This document shows positions 32,837-44,286 of a stretch of DNA of 64,000 bases, piece by piece. Within the stretch, counting starts at the first letter, position 1. Each line of letters begins with the position of its first letter. The position numbers and the translations under genes were made by a program. Source of the stretch: an uncultured Massilia sp. (GTDB lineage Bacteria > Pseudomonadota > Gammaproteobacteria > Burkholderiales > Burkholderiaceae). Where the stretch lies: assembly GCA_946481275.1 (NCBI GenBank), contig CAMLMV010000012.1, forward strand, positions 1-64,000, given 5' to 3'. The notes under the pieces were generated by a model. The model saw only the letters and a program-made list of their open reading frames with translations. It made no database searches and was not told the DNA's origin.

Positions 32837-33958
32837 ATGCGTGCTTTTCCGTTCGCCCTTCCTTTGACCCTGGCCCTCGCCGCGCTATCGCTGGCAGGCT
32901 GCTCCCGCAACGAAACCCCCGCCGAAGACGTGCGTCCCGTGCGTGCCCTCACGCTCGCGACGGGCACGGTGGGGTCAAGCGCCGAATTCTCCGGCGACGT
33001 GCGGCCCCGTTACGAATCCCGCCTCGGCTTCCGCGTCGGCGGCAAGATCAGCGCCCGCAAGGTGGACGTGGGCACGGTCGTCAAGCGCGGCCAGGTGCTG
33101 ATGCAGCTGGACCCGCAGGACCTGCGCCTCGGCCAGGCCCAGGCCCAGGCGAACCTGCGCGCGGCGCAGACGACGTACGACCTGGCGCGCGCGGACCTGA
33201 AGCGCTACCAGGACCTGCGCAGCCAGAACTTCGTCAGCCAGGCGGTGCTCGACCAGAAAGTCGCGGCGTCGCGCTCGGCGCAGGCGAACGTGGAGGCGGC
33301 CCGCGCCGCGTCGCGCGAGCAGGCCAACCAGACGGGTTACGCGAACCTCGAGTCCGATACGGACGGCGTCGTGACGGGCATCGACGCGGAAGTGGGGCAG
33401 GTCGTGCAGGCCGGCACCCCCGTCGTGCGCGTGGCGCGGACGGACGAGAAGGAAGTCGTGATCGGCGTGCCGGAAGACCAGGTCGACTCACTGCGCAAGG
33501 TGAGCGAGGTCAAAGTCCGGCTGTGGGCGGACCCGGACCGCAGCATTCCGGGCAAGATCCGCGAAGTGGCACCGGTGGCCGATCCCGCCACGCGGACGTA
33601 CACCGTGAAGGTGGCCATCCCCGCGCAGGACGACATCCGCCTCGGCATGACGGCCGTCGTCCAGCTGGCGCACGCCGACAAGGGCGCCGCGATCAGGGTG
33701 CCGCTGTCCGCGCTGTACCAGAACAAGGGCGCGACGTCGGTCTGGGTGATCGAGAACGGCGCCGTGCGCCTCGTGCCCGTGCAGGTGGGCGGCGTGTCCG
33801 GCAACGACGTGGTGCTGGCCGGCGGCGTGAAGCCGGGCCAGACGGTCGTCACGGCAGGCGTGCACCTGCTCAAGCCGGGCCAGAAAGTCAAAGTGCTGAC
33901 GGCGGACGTCGCACGCCGCGGCGATGCCGAGGCGGAAGCGAATGGAGTGCCTAAATGA
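32837..33958 (+). CDS. RND efflux periplasmic adaptor (membrane-fusion) lipoprotein
   Basis: The 373-residue protein links an inner-membrane RND pump to an outer-membrane channel. It has a lipoprotein signal with lipobox LAGC (Cys22), a beta-barrel/lipoyl part around VRPRYESRLGFRVGGKI, an alpha-hairpin (about 95-165) and the second lipoyl half SDTDGVVTGIDAEVGQVVQAG. ATG 32837 is preferred because AGGA lies just upstream and the signal then has a normal length; an ATG four codons earlier is possible. Its stop overlaps the pump gene by four bases (ATGA). No outer-membrane factor gene is adjacent. Substrates are unknown. Confidence 0.92.
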   Translation: MRAFPFALPLTLALAALSLAGCSRNETPAEDVRPVRALTLATGTVGSSAEFSGDVRPRYESRLGFRVGGKISARKVDVGTVVKRGQVLMQLDPQDLRLGQAQAQANLRAAQTTYDLARADLKRYQDLRSQNFVSQAVLDQKVAASRSAQANVEAARAASREQANQTGYANLESDTDGVVTGIDAEVGQVVQAGTPVVRVARTDEKEVVIGVPEDQVDSLRKVSEVKVRLWADPDRSIPGKIREVAPVADPATRTYTVKVAIPAQDDIRLGMTAVVQLAHADKGAAIRVPLSALYQNKGATSVWVIENGAVRLVPVQVGGVSGNDVVLAGGVKPGQTVVTAGVHLLKPGQKVKVLTADVARRGDAEAEANGVPK

Positions 33959-36900
33959 GGGGCTTCAACCTGTCGCGCTGGGCGCTGGAACACATCCCGC
34001 TGACCCGCTACCTGATCGCCGCGCTGCTCATCGGCGGCATCCTCAGCTACGGCAAGCTCGGCCAGGACGAAGACCCGCCGTTCACCTTCCGCGTGATGGT
34101 CATGACGGCGTACTGGCCCGGCGCCACGTCCGTGCAGATGGCCCAGCAGGTGGCCGACAAGCTCGAACAGAAGCTGCAGGAAACGCCGCACATCGACAAG
34201 CTGCGCAGCTTTTCCAAGCCGGGCGAGACGACGATCATCATCGAGCTGAAGGAATCCACGCCGCCGGCGGACGTGCAGGGCATCTGGTACCAGGTGCGCA
34301 AGAAGATCGGCGACATCGCGGGGACGCTGCCGGCGGGCGTGATCGGGCCGTTCTTCAACGACGAGTTCGGCGACACGTACGGCTCCATCTTCGCGCTGTC
34401 CGGCGACGGTTTTACGTATGCCGAGATGCGCGACTACGCCGATTTCGTGCGCCAGCAGCTGCTCGCCGTGCCGCTCGTCTCGAAGGTCGAGCAGTTCGGC
34501 GTGCAGCAGGAAAAAGTGAACATCCTGTTTTCGCAGCAGAAGTTTGCGCAGCTGGGCATCCCGTTCGAGCAGATCGTGAACCAGATCGCCACGCAGAACG
34601 GCATCGAATCGGCCGGCGTGCTCGTGACGCCGCTGGAAAACCTGCAGGTGCGCGTGACGGGCGGCCTGAAGACCGTCAAGCAGCTCGAGGACCTGAGCCT
34701 GCGCGCGGGGAACACGACGTTCCGCCTCGGCGACTTCGCCACCGTGCAGCGCGCGTACGAGGATCCGCCGCACGACAAGATGCGCTTCAACGGCAGGGAA
34801 GTGATCGGCCTGGGCGTGTCGATGGAGAAGGGCGGGAATATCATCGAGATGGGCAAGGGCCTGGAGCAGACCGTGGAACGCGTCCGGCGCCAGCTCCCCG
34901 TGGGTATCGAACTGGAGCGCGTGTCGAACCAGCCCGCGGCCGTCACGGCGTCCGTCAGCGAATTCATGCACAGCCTCATCGAGGCCGTCGTCGTCGTGCT
35001 GGTCGTGTCGTTCGTCGCGCTGGGCCTCCATCGCAAGCCGAAGCTGCGGCTGGACGTGCGCCCGGGCCTCGTCGTGGCGCTGACGATCCCGCTCGTGCTG
35101 GCGATCACGTTCCTGTTCATGCGCGTATTCGACATTTCGCTGCACAAGATCTCGCTGGGCGCGCTGATCATCGCGCTGGGCCTGCTCGTGGACGACGCCA
35201 TCATCGCCGTCGAAATGATGGTGCGGAAAATGGAGGAGGGCATGTCGCGCTTCGACGCGGCCACGTTCGCGTACACGTCGACGGCCTTCCCCATGCTCAC
35301 GGGGACCCTGATCACGGCGGCGGGCTTCCTGCCGATCGGCCTCGCGAAATCGGCGGCCGGCGAGTACACGTTCTCGATGTTTTCCGTGAACGCGATCGCG
35401 CTGCTCGTGTCGTGGGTCGTCGCCGTCACGTTCACGCCGTATATCGGCTTCCTGCTCCTGAAGGTGAAGCCGCATGGCGACGGGCACCACGACGTGTTCG
35501 ACACGCCCATGTACCAGCGCTTCCGCCGTCTCGTCGACCGCTGCGTGGAATGGCGCAAGACGACGATCGCGCTGTCGCTGGCCGTGTTCTTCCTCGGCGT
35601 GTTCGGCTTCAGGTTCATCGAGAAGCAGTTCTTCCCGGACTCGAGCCGCCCCGAACTGATGGTCGAGATGTGGGCGCCGGAAGGCACGAGCTTCGCCGTC
35701 AACGAGGCGCTGGCAAAGAAATTCGAAGCCTTTGCGCGCGCGCAGCCGGAGACGGACAGCGTGACCTCGTACATCGGCACGGGCAGCCCGCGCTTCTACC
35801 TGCCGCTCGACCAGATCTTCCCGGCGTCGAACGTGTCGCAATTCGTCGTGCTGCCGAAGAACGTGCACCAGCGCGATGCCCTGAAGCGCAAGATCGAAGA
35901 CAGGTTCAAGTCCGACTTCCCCGAAGTGCGCGGCAGGGTAAAACTGTTGCCGAACGGGCCGCCGGTCCCGTATCCCGTGCAGTTCCAGGTGATGGGGCCG
36001 GACATCGGCGTCGTACGCAAGGTCGCCGACCAGGTCAGGGAGATCATGATTGCCAACCCGAACACGGTGGGCGTGAACGACAACTGGAACGAGTCCGTGA
36101 AGGTGCTGCGGCTGGAGCTGGACCAGGACAAGATGCGGGCGCTCGGCGTCACGTCGCAGACCGTGCGCCGCACGATCGCGACACTCCTGTCGGGGACGAC
36201 GGTGGGCCAGTTCCGCGAAAGTAACCGCCTGATCGACATCGTCGTGCGCCAGCCGCTGGACGAGCGCTCGAACATGTCCGTCCTCGCCAGCACGAACGTG
36301 CCGACGCCGTCCGGCAAGGCCGTGCCGCTGGCGCAGCTGGCGCGCATCGAATTCGTATGGGAGCCGGGGGTCGTGTGGCGCTACGGGCGCGAGTGGGCGA
36401 TCATGGTCCAGTCGGACGTCGTCGAAGGCGTGCAGGGCCCGACCGTGTCCGACCAGGTCAACGCGAAGCTGGACGTGCTGCGCGCGAAGCTGCCGGCCGG
36501 CTACCGCATCAAGCTGGAAGGCGCGGCCGCCAACAGCTCGCAGGCGGAAGAGTCGATCTCGGCGAACGTGCCGCTCGTGCTGTTCATCGTGTTCACCCTG
36601 CTGATGCTGCAGCTGCACAGCTTCTCGCGGTCCGTGATGGTGTTCCTCACGGGGCCGCTGGGGATCGCGGGTGCCGCGATGGGGCTGCTGCTGTTCCGCG
36701 CGCCGTTCGGCTTCGTCGCGAACCTCGGCGTGATCGCGCTGTTCGGCATGGTGGTGCGCAATTCCGTCATCCTCGTCGACCAGATCGAAAAGGACATCGC
36801 GGCGGGGCACCCCGCGTGGGAAGCGATCGTGGAAAGCGCCGTGCGGCGCTGCCGGCCGATCCTGCTGACGGCCGCCGCGGCGGCGCTGGCGATGATTCCG

Positions 36901-37059
36901 CTGTCGCGCTCCGTGTTCTGGGGGCCGATGGCCATTGCGATCATGGGCGGACTATTGGTCGCCACCGCGCTGACCCTGCTGTTCCTGCCGGCGCTGTATG
37001 CGGCGTGGTTCCGTGTAAAACGGCCGGTGCGCGCACGGGAGGCGGTCGTAAATCCTTGA
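33955..37059 (+). CDS. RND-family efflux pump permease
   Basis: The 1034-residue inner-membrane pump has the RND plan: one N-terminal helix, a large periplasmic loop, helices 2-6, a second large loop and the last helices. In helix 4 the proton-relay pair is visible as Asp413-Asp414 in LGLLVDDAIIAVE. It uses the proton gradient to export drugs or other hydrophobic compounds. It belongs to the acriflavine-resistance branch by general features (GQDEDPPFTFRVM near the N-terminus), not to the heavy-metal CusA/CzcA branch. It is coupled to the adaptor gene by an ATGA overlap and ends before a terminator. Confidence 0.94.
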   Translation: MRGFNLSRWALEHIPLTRYLIAALLIGGILSYGKLGQDEDPPFTFRVMVMTAYWPGATSVQMAQQVADKLEQKLQETPHIDKLRSFSKPGETTIIIELKESTPPADVQGIWYQVRKKIGDIAGTLPAGVIGPFFNDEFGDTYGSIFALSGDGFTYAEMRDYADFVRQQLLAVPLVSKVEQFGVQQEKVNILFSQQKFAQLGIPFEQIVNQIATQNGIESAGVLVTPLENLQVRVTGGLKTVKQLEDLSLRAGNTTFRLGDFATVQRAYEDPPHDKMRFNGREVIGLGVSMEKGGNIIEMGKGLEQTVERVRRQLPVGIELERVSNQPAAVTASVSEFMHSLIEAVVVVLVVSFVALGLHRKPKLRLDVRPGLVVALTIPLVLAITFLFMRVFDISLHKISLGALIIALGLLVDDAIIAVEMMVRKMEEGMSRFDAATFAYTSTAFPMLTGTLITAAGFLPIGLAKSAAGEYTFSMFSVNAIALLVSWVVAVTFTPYIGFLLLKVKPHGDGHHDVFDTPMYQRFRRLVDRCVEWRKTTIALSLAVFFLGVFGFRFIEKQFFPDSSRPELMVEMWAPEGTSFAVNEALAKKFEAFARAQPETDSVTSYIGTGSPRFYLPLDQIFPASNVSQFVVLPKNVHQRDALKRKIEDRFKSDFPEVRGRVKLLPNGPPVPYPVQFQVMGPDIGVVRKVADQVREIMIANPNTVGVNDNWNESVKVLRLELDQDKMRALGVTSQTVRRTIATLLSGTTVGQFRESNRLIDIVVRQPLDERSNMSVLASTNVPTPSGKAVPLAQLARIEFVWEPGVVWRYGREWAIMVQSDVVEGVQGPTVSDQVNAKLDVLRAKLPAGYRIKLEGAAANSSQAEESISANVPLVLFIVFTLLMLQLHSFSRSVMVFLTGPLGIAGAAMGLLLFRAPFGFVANLGVIALFGMVVRNSVILVDQIEKDIAAGHPAWEAIVESAVRRCRPILLTAAAAALAMIPLSRSVFWGPMAIAIMGGLLVATALTLLFLPALYAAWFRVKRPVRAREAVVNP

Positions 37060-37155
37060 AATATCGGGCGATTTACTACGATTTAAAATCTGCCCAATGG
37101 TGTCAGAAAATCCAGTAAAATATCGGGTTGAAGTTGTAGCCCCTAGACATTGGAT

Positions 37156-37196
37156 TCAGGGCGGCCGGTTTCATTGTCGGGCGCCCTTTGTTTTTG
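37156..37196 (+). terminator. Terminator after the RND pump gene
   Basis: AGGGCG (37158-37163) pairs with CGCCCT (37182-37187), followed by TTGTTTTT. It separates the efflux operon from the tRNA gene. Confidence 0.65.
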
Positions 37197-37217
37197 TGGC
37201 AAGATCAGCAATCCTGC

Positions 37218-37304
37218 GCGAGGATGGCGAAATTGGTAGACGCACCAGGTTTAGGTCCTGACGCCAGCAATGGTGTAGGGGTTCGAGTCCCCTTCCTCGC
37301 ACCA
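37218..37304 (+). tRNA. tRNA-Leu (anticodon UAG)
   Basis: An 87-base class II tRNA with a 7-bp acceptor stem (GCGAGGA / TCCTCGC), discriminator A and an encoded CCA. The anticodon loop TTTAGGT gives UAG, reading CUA and other CUN leucine codons. A long variable arm is present and the T-arm contains GGTTCGAGTCC. It lies 32 bases before tig and may be part of the same transcript. Confidence 0.96.
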
Positions 37305-37335
37305 CGAACAATTATTTTTTTGGACGATTTTTACA

Positions 37336-38676
37336 ATGGCAACTGCAGTCGAAAACCTGGGTAAACTCGAGCGTCGCTTGACTCTCTCTTTTCCGCTGAG
37401 CGACGTACGTACGGAAGTTGAAAAGCGCCTCAAGAAGCAGGCCAAGACCGCACGTGCTCCGGGCTTCCGTCCGGGCAAGGTGCCGCTGAAGATGGTGGCG
37501 GCCCAGTACGGCTACCAGATCGAATCCGACGTGCTGAACGACAAAGTTGGCCAGGCCTTCAACGACGCCGCCAACGAAGCCCAGCTGCGCGTTGCCGGCA
37601 TGCCGAAAATCGAGCCGAAGCAGGACGCACCGGAAGGCATGCTGGCCTTCGACGCGACCTTCGAAGTCTATCCGGAAGTCGCACTGCCGGGCCTGGAAGG
37701 GATCGAGATCGAGACCGTCAAGACCGACGTGACCGACGCCGAAATCGACAAGACCATCGACATCCTGCGCAAGCAGCGCGTCCACTTCCACACCAAGGGC
37801 GAAGCCGGTGAGCATGGCGATGGCGGCGAGCCGGTCGCAGCGAACGGCGACCGCGTGACCGTCGACTTCGTCGGCGTCATCGACGGCGTCGAATTCCCGG
37901 GCGGTAAGGCGGAAGACTATGCATTCGTGCTGGGCGAAGGCCGCATGCTGCCGGAATTCGAAGCCGCGACCGTCGGCCTGAAAGTGGGCGAATCGAAGAC
38001 CTTCCCGCTGGCGTTCCCGGAAGACTACCATGGCAAGGACGTGGCCGGTAAAACCGCCGAGTTCACCATCACGCTGAAGAAGCTGGAATGGGCGCACCTG
38101 CCGGAAGTCGACGCCGAGTTCGCCAAGTCGCTGGGCATCGAAGACGGCAGCATCGACAAGATGCGCGAAGACATCAAGGTCAACCTGGAGCGTGAAGTCA
38201 ACGCCCGCATCAAGGCCCGCAACAAGGAAGCCGTGATGGACGCGCTGGTCAAGCACACCGAAATGGACGTGCCGAAGGTCATGATCGAGCAGGATTCGCA
38301 GCGCCTGGCCGAGCAGACCCGCCAGGACATGGCCCAGCGCGGCATGGACGTGCAGAGCCTGCCGTTCCCGGCCGACCTGTTCGCCACCAAGGCCGAGCGC
38401 CGCGTGCGCCTGGGCCTGATCCTGTCGCAACTGGTCCAGGAAAACAACCTGCAAGCAACCCAAGAGCAGGTGAAGGCCCAGATCGAAGACTTCTCGCAGA
38501 GCTACGAAGATCCGAAGGAAGTCCTGAAGTACTACTACAGCGACCGTCGCCGCCTGGGCGAAGTGGAAGCTCTTGTATTGGAAGAAAACGTCGTTAACTA
38601 TGTGCTCGGCAAGGCAAAGGTGACGACCAAGGACATCGCCTTTGACGAGCTGATGGGAAGCGTCGCTCAGGCGTAA
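37336..38676 (+). CDS. tig: Trigger factor
   Basis: Trigger factor is the ribosome-bound chaperone and prolyl isomerase that meets nascent chains. The 446-residue protein has the ribosome-binding domain (1-130; the docking loop GFRPGKVP, around 46-53), the FKBP-type isomerase domain (about 150-245; [14 protein letters not shown]) and a helical C-terminal arm domain. It stands first in the tig-clpP-clpX-lon order that is very common in proteobacteria. An AT-rich leader precedes it directly after the tRNA-Leu gene. Confidence 0.97.
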   Translation: MATAVENLGKLERRLTLSFPLSDVRTEVEKRLKKQAKTARAPGFRPGKVPLKMVAAQYGYQIESDVLNDKVGQAFNDAANEAQLRVAGMPKIEPKQDAPEGMLAFDATFEVYPEVALPGLEGIEIETVKTDVTDAEIDKTIDILRKQRVHFHTKGEAGEHGDGGEPVAANGDRVTVDFVGVIDGVEFPGGKAEDYAFVLGEGRMLPEFEAATVGLKVGESKTFPLAFPEDYHGKDVAGKTAEFTITLKKLEWAHLPEVDAEFAKSLGIEDGSIDKMREDIKVNLEREVNARIKARNKEAVMDALVKHTEMDVPKVMIEQDSQRLAEQTRQDMAQRGMDVQSLPFPADLFATKAERRVRLGLILSQLVQENNLQATQEQVKAQIEDFSQSYEDPKEVLKYYYSDRRRLGEVEALVLEENVVNYVLGKAKVTTKDIAFDELMGSVAQA

Positions 38677-38686
38677 CTCCTTGATG

Positions 38687-38730
38687 AAGCCGTACGACAT
38701 TCTCATGAGAAATCTGCGATAGTGCGGCTT
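38687..38730 (+). promoter_or_regulatory. Nested hairpin in the tig-clpP gap
   Basis: An outer stem AAGCCG...CGGCTT (38687-38692 with 38725-38730, extended by a wobble pair) encloses a 12-base palindrome TTCTCATGAGAA (38700-38711). No T run follows, so it is more like a processing or leader structure for clpP than an intrinsic terminator. Confidence 0.4.
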
Positions 38731-38758
38731 CGTAACTCTTCGAAAGGAATTGACAGGT

Positions 38759-39376
38759 ATGAATCGTAATCCGGCATTGGATACCCAAGCCCTCGGCCTC
38801 GTGCCGATGGTGATCGAGCAGAGCGGCCGCGGCGAGCGCGCCTACGACATCTACTCGCGCCTGCTGAAGGAACGCGTGATTTTCCTGGTCGGTCCTGTCA
38901 ACGACCAGATGGCCAACCTCATCGTGGCCCAGTTGCTGTTCCTGGAGAGCGAGAATCCGGACAAGGACATCTCGCTGTACATCAACTCGCCGGGTGGTTC
39001 CGTGTCGGCCGGCCTCGCCATCTTCGACACGATGAACTTCATCAAGCCCGACGTGTCGACGCTGTGCACCGGCCTGGCCGCCTCGATGGGCGCGTTCCTG
39101 CTGGCCGCCGGCGCCAAGGGCAAGCGCTTCTCGCTGCCGAACTCCCGTGTCATGATCCACCAGCCGTCCGGTGGCTCGCAGGGCATGGCGTCGGACATCG
39201 AGATCCAGGCCAAGGAAATCCTGTACCTGCGCGAACGCCTGGCCCGCATCATGGCGGACAACACCGGCCAGACGATCGAACAGATCCACAAGGATACCGA
39301 TCGCGACCGTTTCATGTCGAGCGAAGAGGCCGTGGAATATGGCCTCATCGACAAGGTTCTGACGAACCGCGGCTGA
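38759..39376 (+). CDS. clpP: ATP-dependent Clp protease proteolytic subunit
   Basis: ClpP forms the 14-subunit chamber that degrades proteins delivered by ClpX or ClpA. The 205-residue protein has the full catalytic triad: Ser109 (GLAASMGAF), His134 (MIHQPSGG) and an Asp in KDTDRDRF (about 179-183). The ATG at 38759 is chosen; an in-frame TTG three codons upstream sits closer to AAAGGA and cannot be excluded. A terminator separates it from clpX. Confidence 0.97.
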   Translation: MNRNPALDTQALGLVPMVIEQSGRGERAYDIYSRLLKERVIFLVGPVNDQMANLIVAQLLFLESENPDKDISLYINSPGGSVSAGLAIFDTMNFIKPDVSTLCTGLAASMGAFLLAAGAKGKRFSLPNSRVMIHQPSGGSQGMASDIEIQAKEILYLRERLARIMADNTGQTIEQIHKDTDRDRFMSSEEAVEYGLIDKVLTNRG

Positions 39377-39431
39377 GGTTAAACCGCGCGGTTTTCGAGA
39401 TCGCGTGGTGCACTCGACAACTGTTGCTCAA

Positions 39432-39470
39432 ATACGCCCGGACGCGACAGCGCTTCGGGCGTTTTGTTTT
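39432..39470 (+). terminator. Terminator after clpP
   Basis: CGCCCG (39435-39440) pairs with CGGGCG (39456-39461), followed by TTTTGTTTT. Confidence 0.75.
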
Positions 39471-39499
39471 CAAATCGGGTAGCATGGTGTCGTGTGCAC

Positions 39500-39528
39500 T
39501 TGTTGCGCCCTCGTATTAGCGTTATATT
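39500..39528 (+). promoter_or_regulatory. Candidate clpX promoter
   Basis: TTGTTG (39500-39505), 17 bases, TATATT (39523-39528), about 28 bases before the clpX ATG. With the terminator just upstream, this suggests that clpX can be expressed apart from clpP. Confidence 0.5.
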
Positions 39529-39555
39529 CATAGCAATTCAACTGAAACCTGCCCC

Positions 39556-40824
39556 ATGTCAGACAAAAAATCCTCTAGCGGCGAAAAACTCCTGTACTGC
39601 TCGTTCTGCGGCAAGAGCCAGCACGAGGTCAAGAAGCTCATCGCAGGACCTTCGGTCTTCATCTGCGACGAGTGCATCGACCTGTGCAATGACATCATCC
39701 GCGACGAGACCTCGAACGTCGAATCGGTGGCGGGCGCCAAGTCCGACCTGCCGACTCCGCACGAGATCGCCGAACTGCTCGATCAATATGTCATCGGCCA
39801 GCAGACGGCGAAGCGCATCCTGTCGGTGGCGGTCTACAACCATTACAAGCGCCTGAAGCACCTGGGCAAGAAGGACGACGTCGAGCTGGCCAAGAGCAAC
39901 ATCCTGCTCGTCGGTCCCACCGGCTCGGGCAAGACCCTGCTGGCCCAGACGCTGGCGCGCATGCTGAACGTGCCGTTCGTGATCGCCGACGCGACCACGC
40001 TGACGGAAGCCGGCTATGTCGGCGAAGACGTCGAGAACATCATCCAGAAGCTGCTGCAAAGCTGCAACTACGAAGTCGAAAAGGCCCAGCGCGGCATCGT
40101 CTACATCGACGAGATCGACAAGATTTCGCGCAAGTCCGACAACCCGTCCATCACCCGCGACGTGTCGGGCGAGGGCGTGCAGCAGGCGCTGCTGAAGCTG
40201 ATCGAAGGCACGATGGCATCGGTGCCCCCGCAGGGCGGCCGCAAGCATCCGAACCAGGATTTCGTGCAGATCGACACGACGAACATCATGTTCATCTGCG
40301 GCGGCGCATTCGATGGCCTGGACAAGATCATCCAGAACCGTTCGGAAAAGAGCGGCATCGGCTTCGGGGCCAGCGTCAAGAGCCAGTCGCAGCGCTCCGT
40401 CAGCGATATCCTGATGGAAGCGGAACCGGAAGACCTGATCAAGTTTGGCCTGATCCCGGAACTTGTCGGCCGTCTGCCGGTCGTAGCTACCCTGAGCGAG
40501 CTCACGGAAGAGGCTTTGATCCAGATCCTGGTCGAGCCGAAGAACGCCCTCATCAAGCAGTATTCGAAACTGCTGGATATGGAAGGCGCCGAACTGGAAA
40601 TCCGCCCGGCGGCCCTGCACGCGATTGCCAAGAAGGCATTGGCGCGCAAGACCGGCGCACGTGGCCTCCGTTCGATCCTGGAACACGCTCTGCTCGACGT
40701 GATGTATGAATTGCCGAGCCAGCAAAATGTCGTGAAAGTCGTTATCGATGAAAATACGATCACGAATGGCGCGAAACCTTTGCTGATTTACAGCGAATCG
40801 CCGAAGGCTGCGGGCGAAAACTGA
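39556..40824 (+). CDS. clpX: ATP-dependent Clp protease ATP-binding subunit
   Basis: ClpX unfolds tagged proteins and feeds them to ClpP. The 422-residue protein has the N-terminal C4 zinc finger (Cys15, Cys18, Cys37, Cys40), then an AAA+ module with Walker A GPTGSGKT, Walker [10 protein letters not shown], the pore loop GYVGEDVE and sensor/arginine-finger residues in [10 protein letters not shown]. The IGF loop that docks on ClpP corresponds to KSGIGFGA. Length and order are standard. Confidence 0.97.
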   Translation: MSDKKSSSGEKLLYCSFCGKSQHEVKKLIAGPSVFICDECIDLCNDIIRDETSNVESVAGAKSDLPTPHEIAELLDQYVIGQQTAKRILSVAVYNHYKRLKHLGKKDDVELAKSNILLVGPTGSGKTLLAQTLARMLNVPFVIADATTLTEAGYVGEDVENIIQKLLQSCNYEVEKAQRGIVYIDEIDKISRKSDNPSITRDVSGEGVQQALLKLIEGTMASVPPQGGRKHPNQDFVQIDTTNIMFICGGAFDGLDKIIQNRSEKSGIGFGASVKSQSQRSVSDILMEAEPEDLIKFGLIPELVGRLPVVATLSELTEEALIQILVEPKNALIKQYSKLLDMEGAELEIRPAALHAIAKKALARKTGARGLRSILEHALLDVMYELPSQQNVVKVVIDENTITNGAKPLLIYSESPKAAGEN

Positions 40825-40855
40825 AAAATTTCCGGGCGCAAACACAACAAAGGTA

Positions 40856-40883
40856 TTGAATCGCTGAGTTGAGACGGTACAAT
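40856..40883 (+). promoter_or_regulatory. Candidate promoter just after clpX
   Basis: TTGAAT (40856-40861), 16 bases, TACAAT (40878-40883). It lies only 30-60 bases after the clpX stop and points at a terminator 30 bases further on, not at a coding gene. Confidence 0.45.
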
Positions 40884-40889
40884 CAATCT

Positions 40890-40950
40890 CAACAAAAGAC
40901 GGCTTCAATCGAAAAGCCACTCGCGGCCGATGCTGTGAAGTGGCTTTTTT
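40890..40950 (+). ncRNA. Possible small RNA between clpX and lon
   Basis: A promoter-like sequence (TTGAAT-N16-TACAAT) would start a transcript near 40890 that ends about 60 bases later at a strong intrinsic terminator. The RNA would be mostly the terminator hairpin with a short A-rich, unpaired 5' part (AACAAAAGACGG), a layout like Hfq-type small RNAs. It could equally be just the clpX terminator with a chance promoter match. Confidence 0.3.
40912..40950 (+). terminator. Terminator after clpX
   Basis: AAAAGCCACT (40912-40921) and AGTGGCTTTT (40939-40948) form a perfect 10-bp stem with a T run. Confidence 0.85.
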
Positions 40951-40957
40951 ATTTGAA

Positions 40958-40986
40958 TTCAAGACTTTTGTAGAAACGGCTATTAT
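40958..40986 (+). promoter_or_regulatory. Candidate lon promoter
   Basis: TTCAAG (40958-40963), 17 bases, TATTAT (40981-40986), about 106 bases upstream of lon in an AT-rich leader. No convincing heat-shock (sigma-32) promoter was found by eye. Confidence 0.4.
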
Positions 40987-41092
40987 TCGTATCAAGTTAA
41001 AGCTTTTTTACTTGTAGAAAATATTTCCCAGCCGGTCTTGTGTTTCGAAGGTGTGCTCCCACATCGTCTACACGCTTTCTATAAGGTATGCC

Positions 41093-43504
<2,412 letters not shown>

Positions 43505-43521
43505 GCCTTCTTGCTGCGCGT

Positions 43522-43550
43522 AAAAACGGCACCTTCGGGTGCCGTTTTTT
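43522..43550 (+). terminator. Terminator after lon
   Basis: AAAACGGCACC, TTCG tetraloop, GGTGCCGTTTT with a T run: a very strong intrinsic terminator. Confidence 0.93.
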
Positions 43551-43576
43551 ATTGCTATCTGTTGCTCGTGCGTTAC

Positions 43577-43606
43577 TTGACACAACGCATTGTCGGCTTG
43601 TTTAAT
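43577..43606 (+). promoter_or_regulatory. hupB promoter
   Basis: A perfect TTGACA (43577-43582), 18 bases and TTTAAT (43601-43606) lie about 80 bases upstream of hupB and directly after the lon terminator. Confidence 0.7.
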
Positions 43607-43686
43607 ACGCCCTTGCGGTTTTTGCCGACGGTCAATCAGACCCCTGTCGTGCATGCCGTGTCCAGAACGTACAACGAGGGAAGAAA

Positions 43687-43959
43687 GTGAACAAAACTGA
43701 ACTGATCGAAGAAATCGCGAAGTCCGCGGACCTGACCAAAGCTTCTGCGGCGCGCGCCCTCGATGCCATGATCGACGCTGTGACCACCACGCTGAAGAAC
43801 AACGACAGCGTCACGCTGGTCGGCTTCGGCACGTTCACCGTCGGCGAGCGCGCCGCGCGCACCGGCCGCGATCCGCGCACGAAGGAAGCCATCAAGATCA
43901 AGGCGGCCAAGGTCCCGAAATTTAAGGCTGGTAAAGCACTGAAAGATGCAGTAAACTAA
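43687..43959 (+). CDS. hupB: DNA-binding protein HU-beta
   Basis: HU bends and compacts DNA as a dimer. The 90-residue protein has the standard length, the signature [18 protein letters not shown] (about 46-63), in which the beta-arm proline-turn region intercalates in the minor groove, and a basic C-terminus [16 protein letters not shown]. Its position right after lon is conserved in proteobacteria. It has its own consensus-like promoter, and a GAGGGAAGAA Shine-Dalgarno precedes the ATG. Confidence 0.97.
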   Translation: MNKTELIEEIAKSADLTKASAARALDAMIDAVTTTLKNNDSVTLVGFGTFTVGERAARTGRDPRTKEAIKIKAAKVPKFKAGKALKDAVN

Positions 43960-44031
43960 TGCCTCCGCTGCGCTGACACGCAGCAGGACGCTGCTGGATT
44001 CCAGTCAGTCGAGTAGTACCCAGTATTTCGT

Positions 44032-44108
44032 GGAGCGGTAGTTCAGTTGGTTAGAATACCGGCCTGTCACGCCGGGGGTCGCGGGTTCGAGCCCCGTCCG
44101 CTCCGCCA
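44032..44108 (+). tRNA. tRNA-Asp (anticodon GUC), first copy
   Basis: A 77-base tRNA with acceptor stem GGAGCGG / CCGCTCC, discriminator G and encoded CCA. The anticodon loop CTGTCAC gives GUC, reading GAC and GAU. T-arm GGGTTCGAGCCCC. It lies 72 bases after hupB. Confidence 0.97.
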
Positions 44109-44127
44109 CCGAAATGCAAAAGAATCT

Positions 44128-44204
44128 GGAGCGGTAGTTCAGTTGGTTAGAATACCGGCCTGTCACGCCGGGGGTCGCGGGTTCGAGCCCCGTCCGCTCC
44201 GCCA
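44128..44204 (+). tRNA. tRNA-Asp (anticodon GUC), second, identical copy
   Basis: This is identical, base for base, to the copy 96 bases upstream, including the CCA. The two are separated by 19 bases and should be cut from one precursor. A terminator follows 13 bases after the CCA. Confidence 0.97.
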
Positions 44205-44217
44205 GATACTGAAAAAG

Positions 44218-44245
44218 AGGCGAACCTAGGTTCGCCTTTTTTTTT
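44218..44245 (+). terminator. Terminator after the tRNA-Asp pair
   Basis: The perfect palindrome AGGCGAACCTAGGTTCGCCT (44218-44237) is followed by a run of nine T. Confidence 0.93.
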
Positions 44246-44286
44246 AAGTTTTTCGATAACGCATTTTCAACCTTGAATGGCTGACC

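Noticed and set aside
33337..36810. 1157-residue minus-strand frame over the RND genes
   Set aside because: High-GC shadow frame, repeatedly His/Arg/Asp-rich, with no domain signature.
40987..41092. Heat-shock (sigma-32) promoter for lon
   Set aside because: CTTGTAG followed by CCCAG was considered, but the spacing is far too short for the sigma-32 consensus.
44032..44204. Phage attachment site made by the repeated tRNA-Asp
   Set aside because: The two full, intact copies are 19 bases apart with no integrase or element between them, so simple gene duplication explains the repeat.
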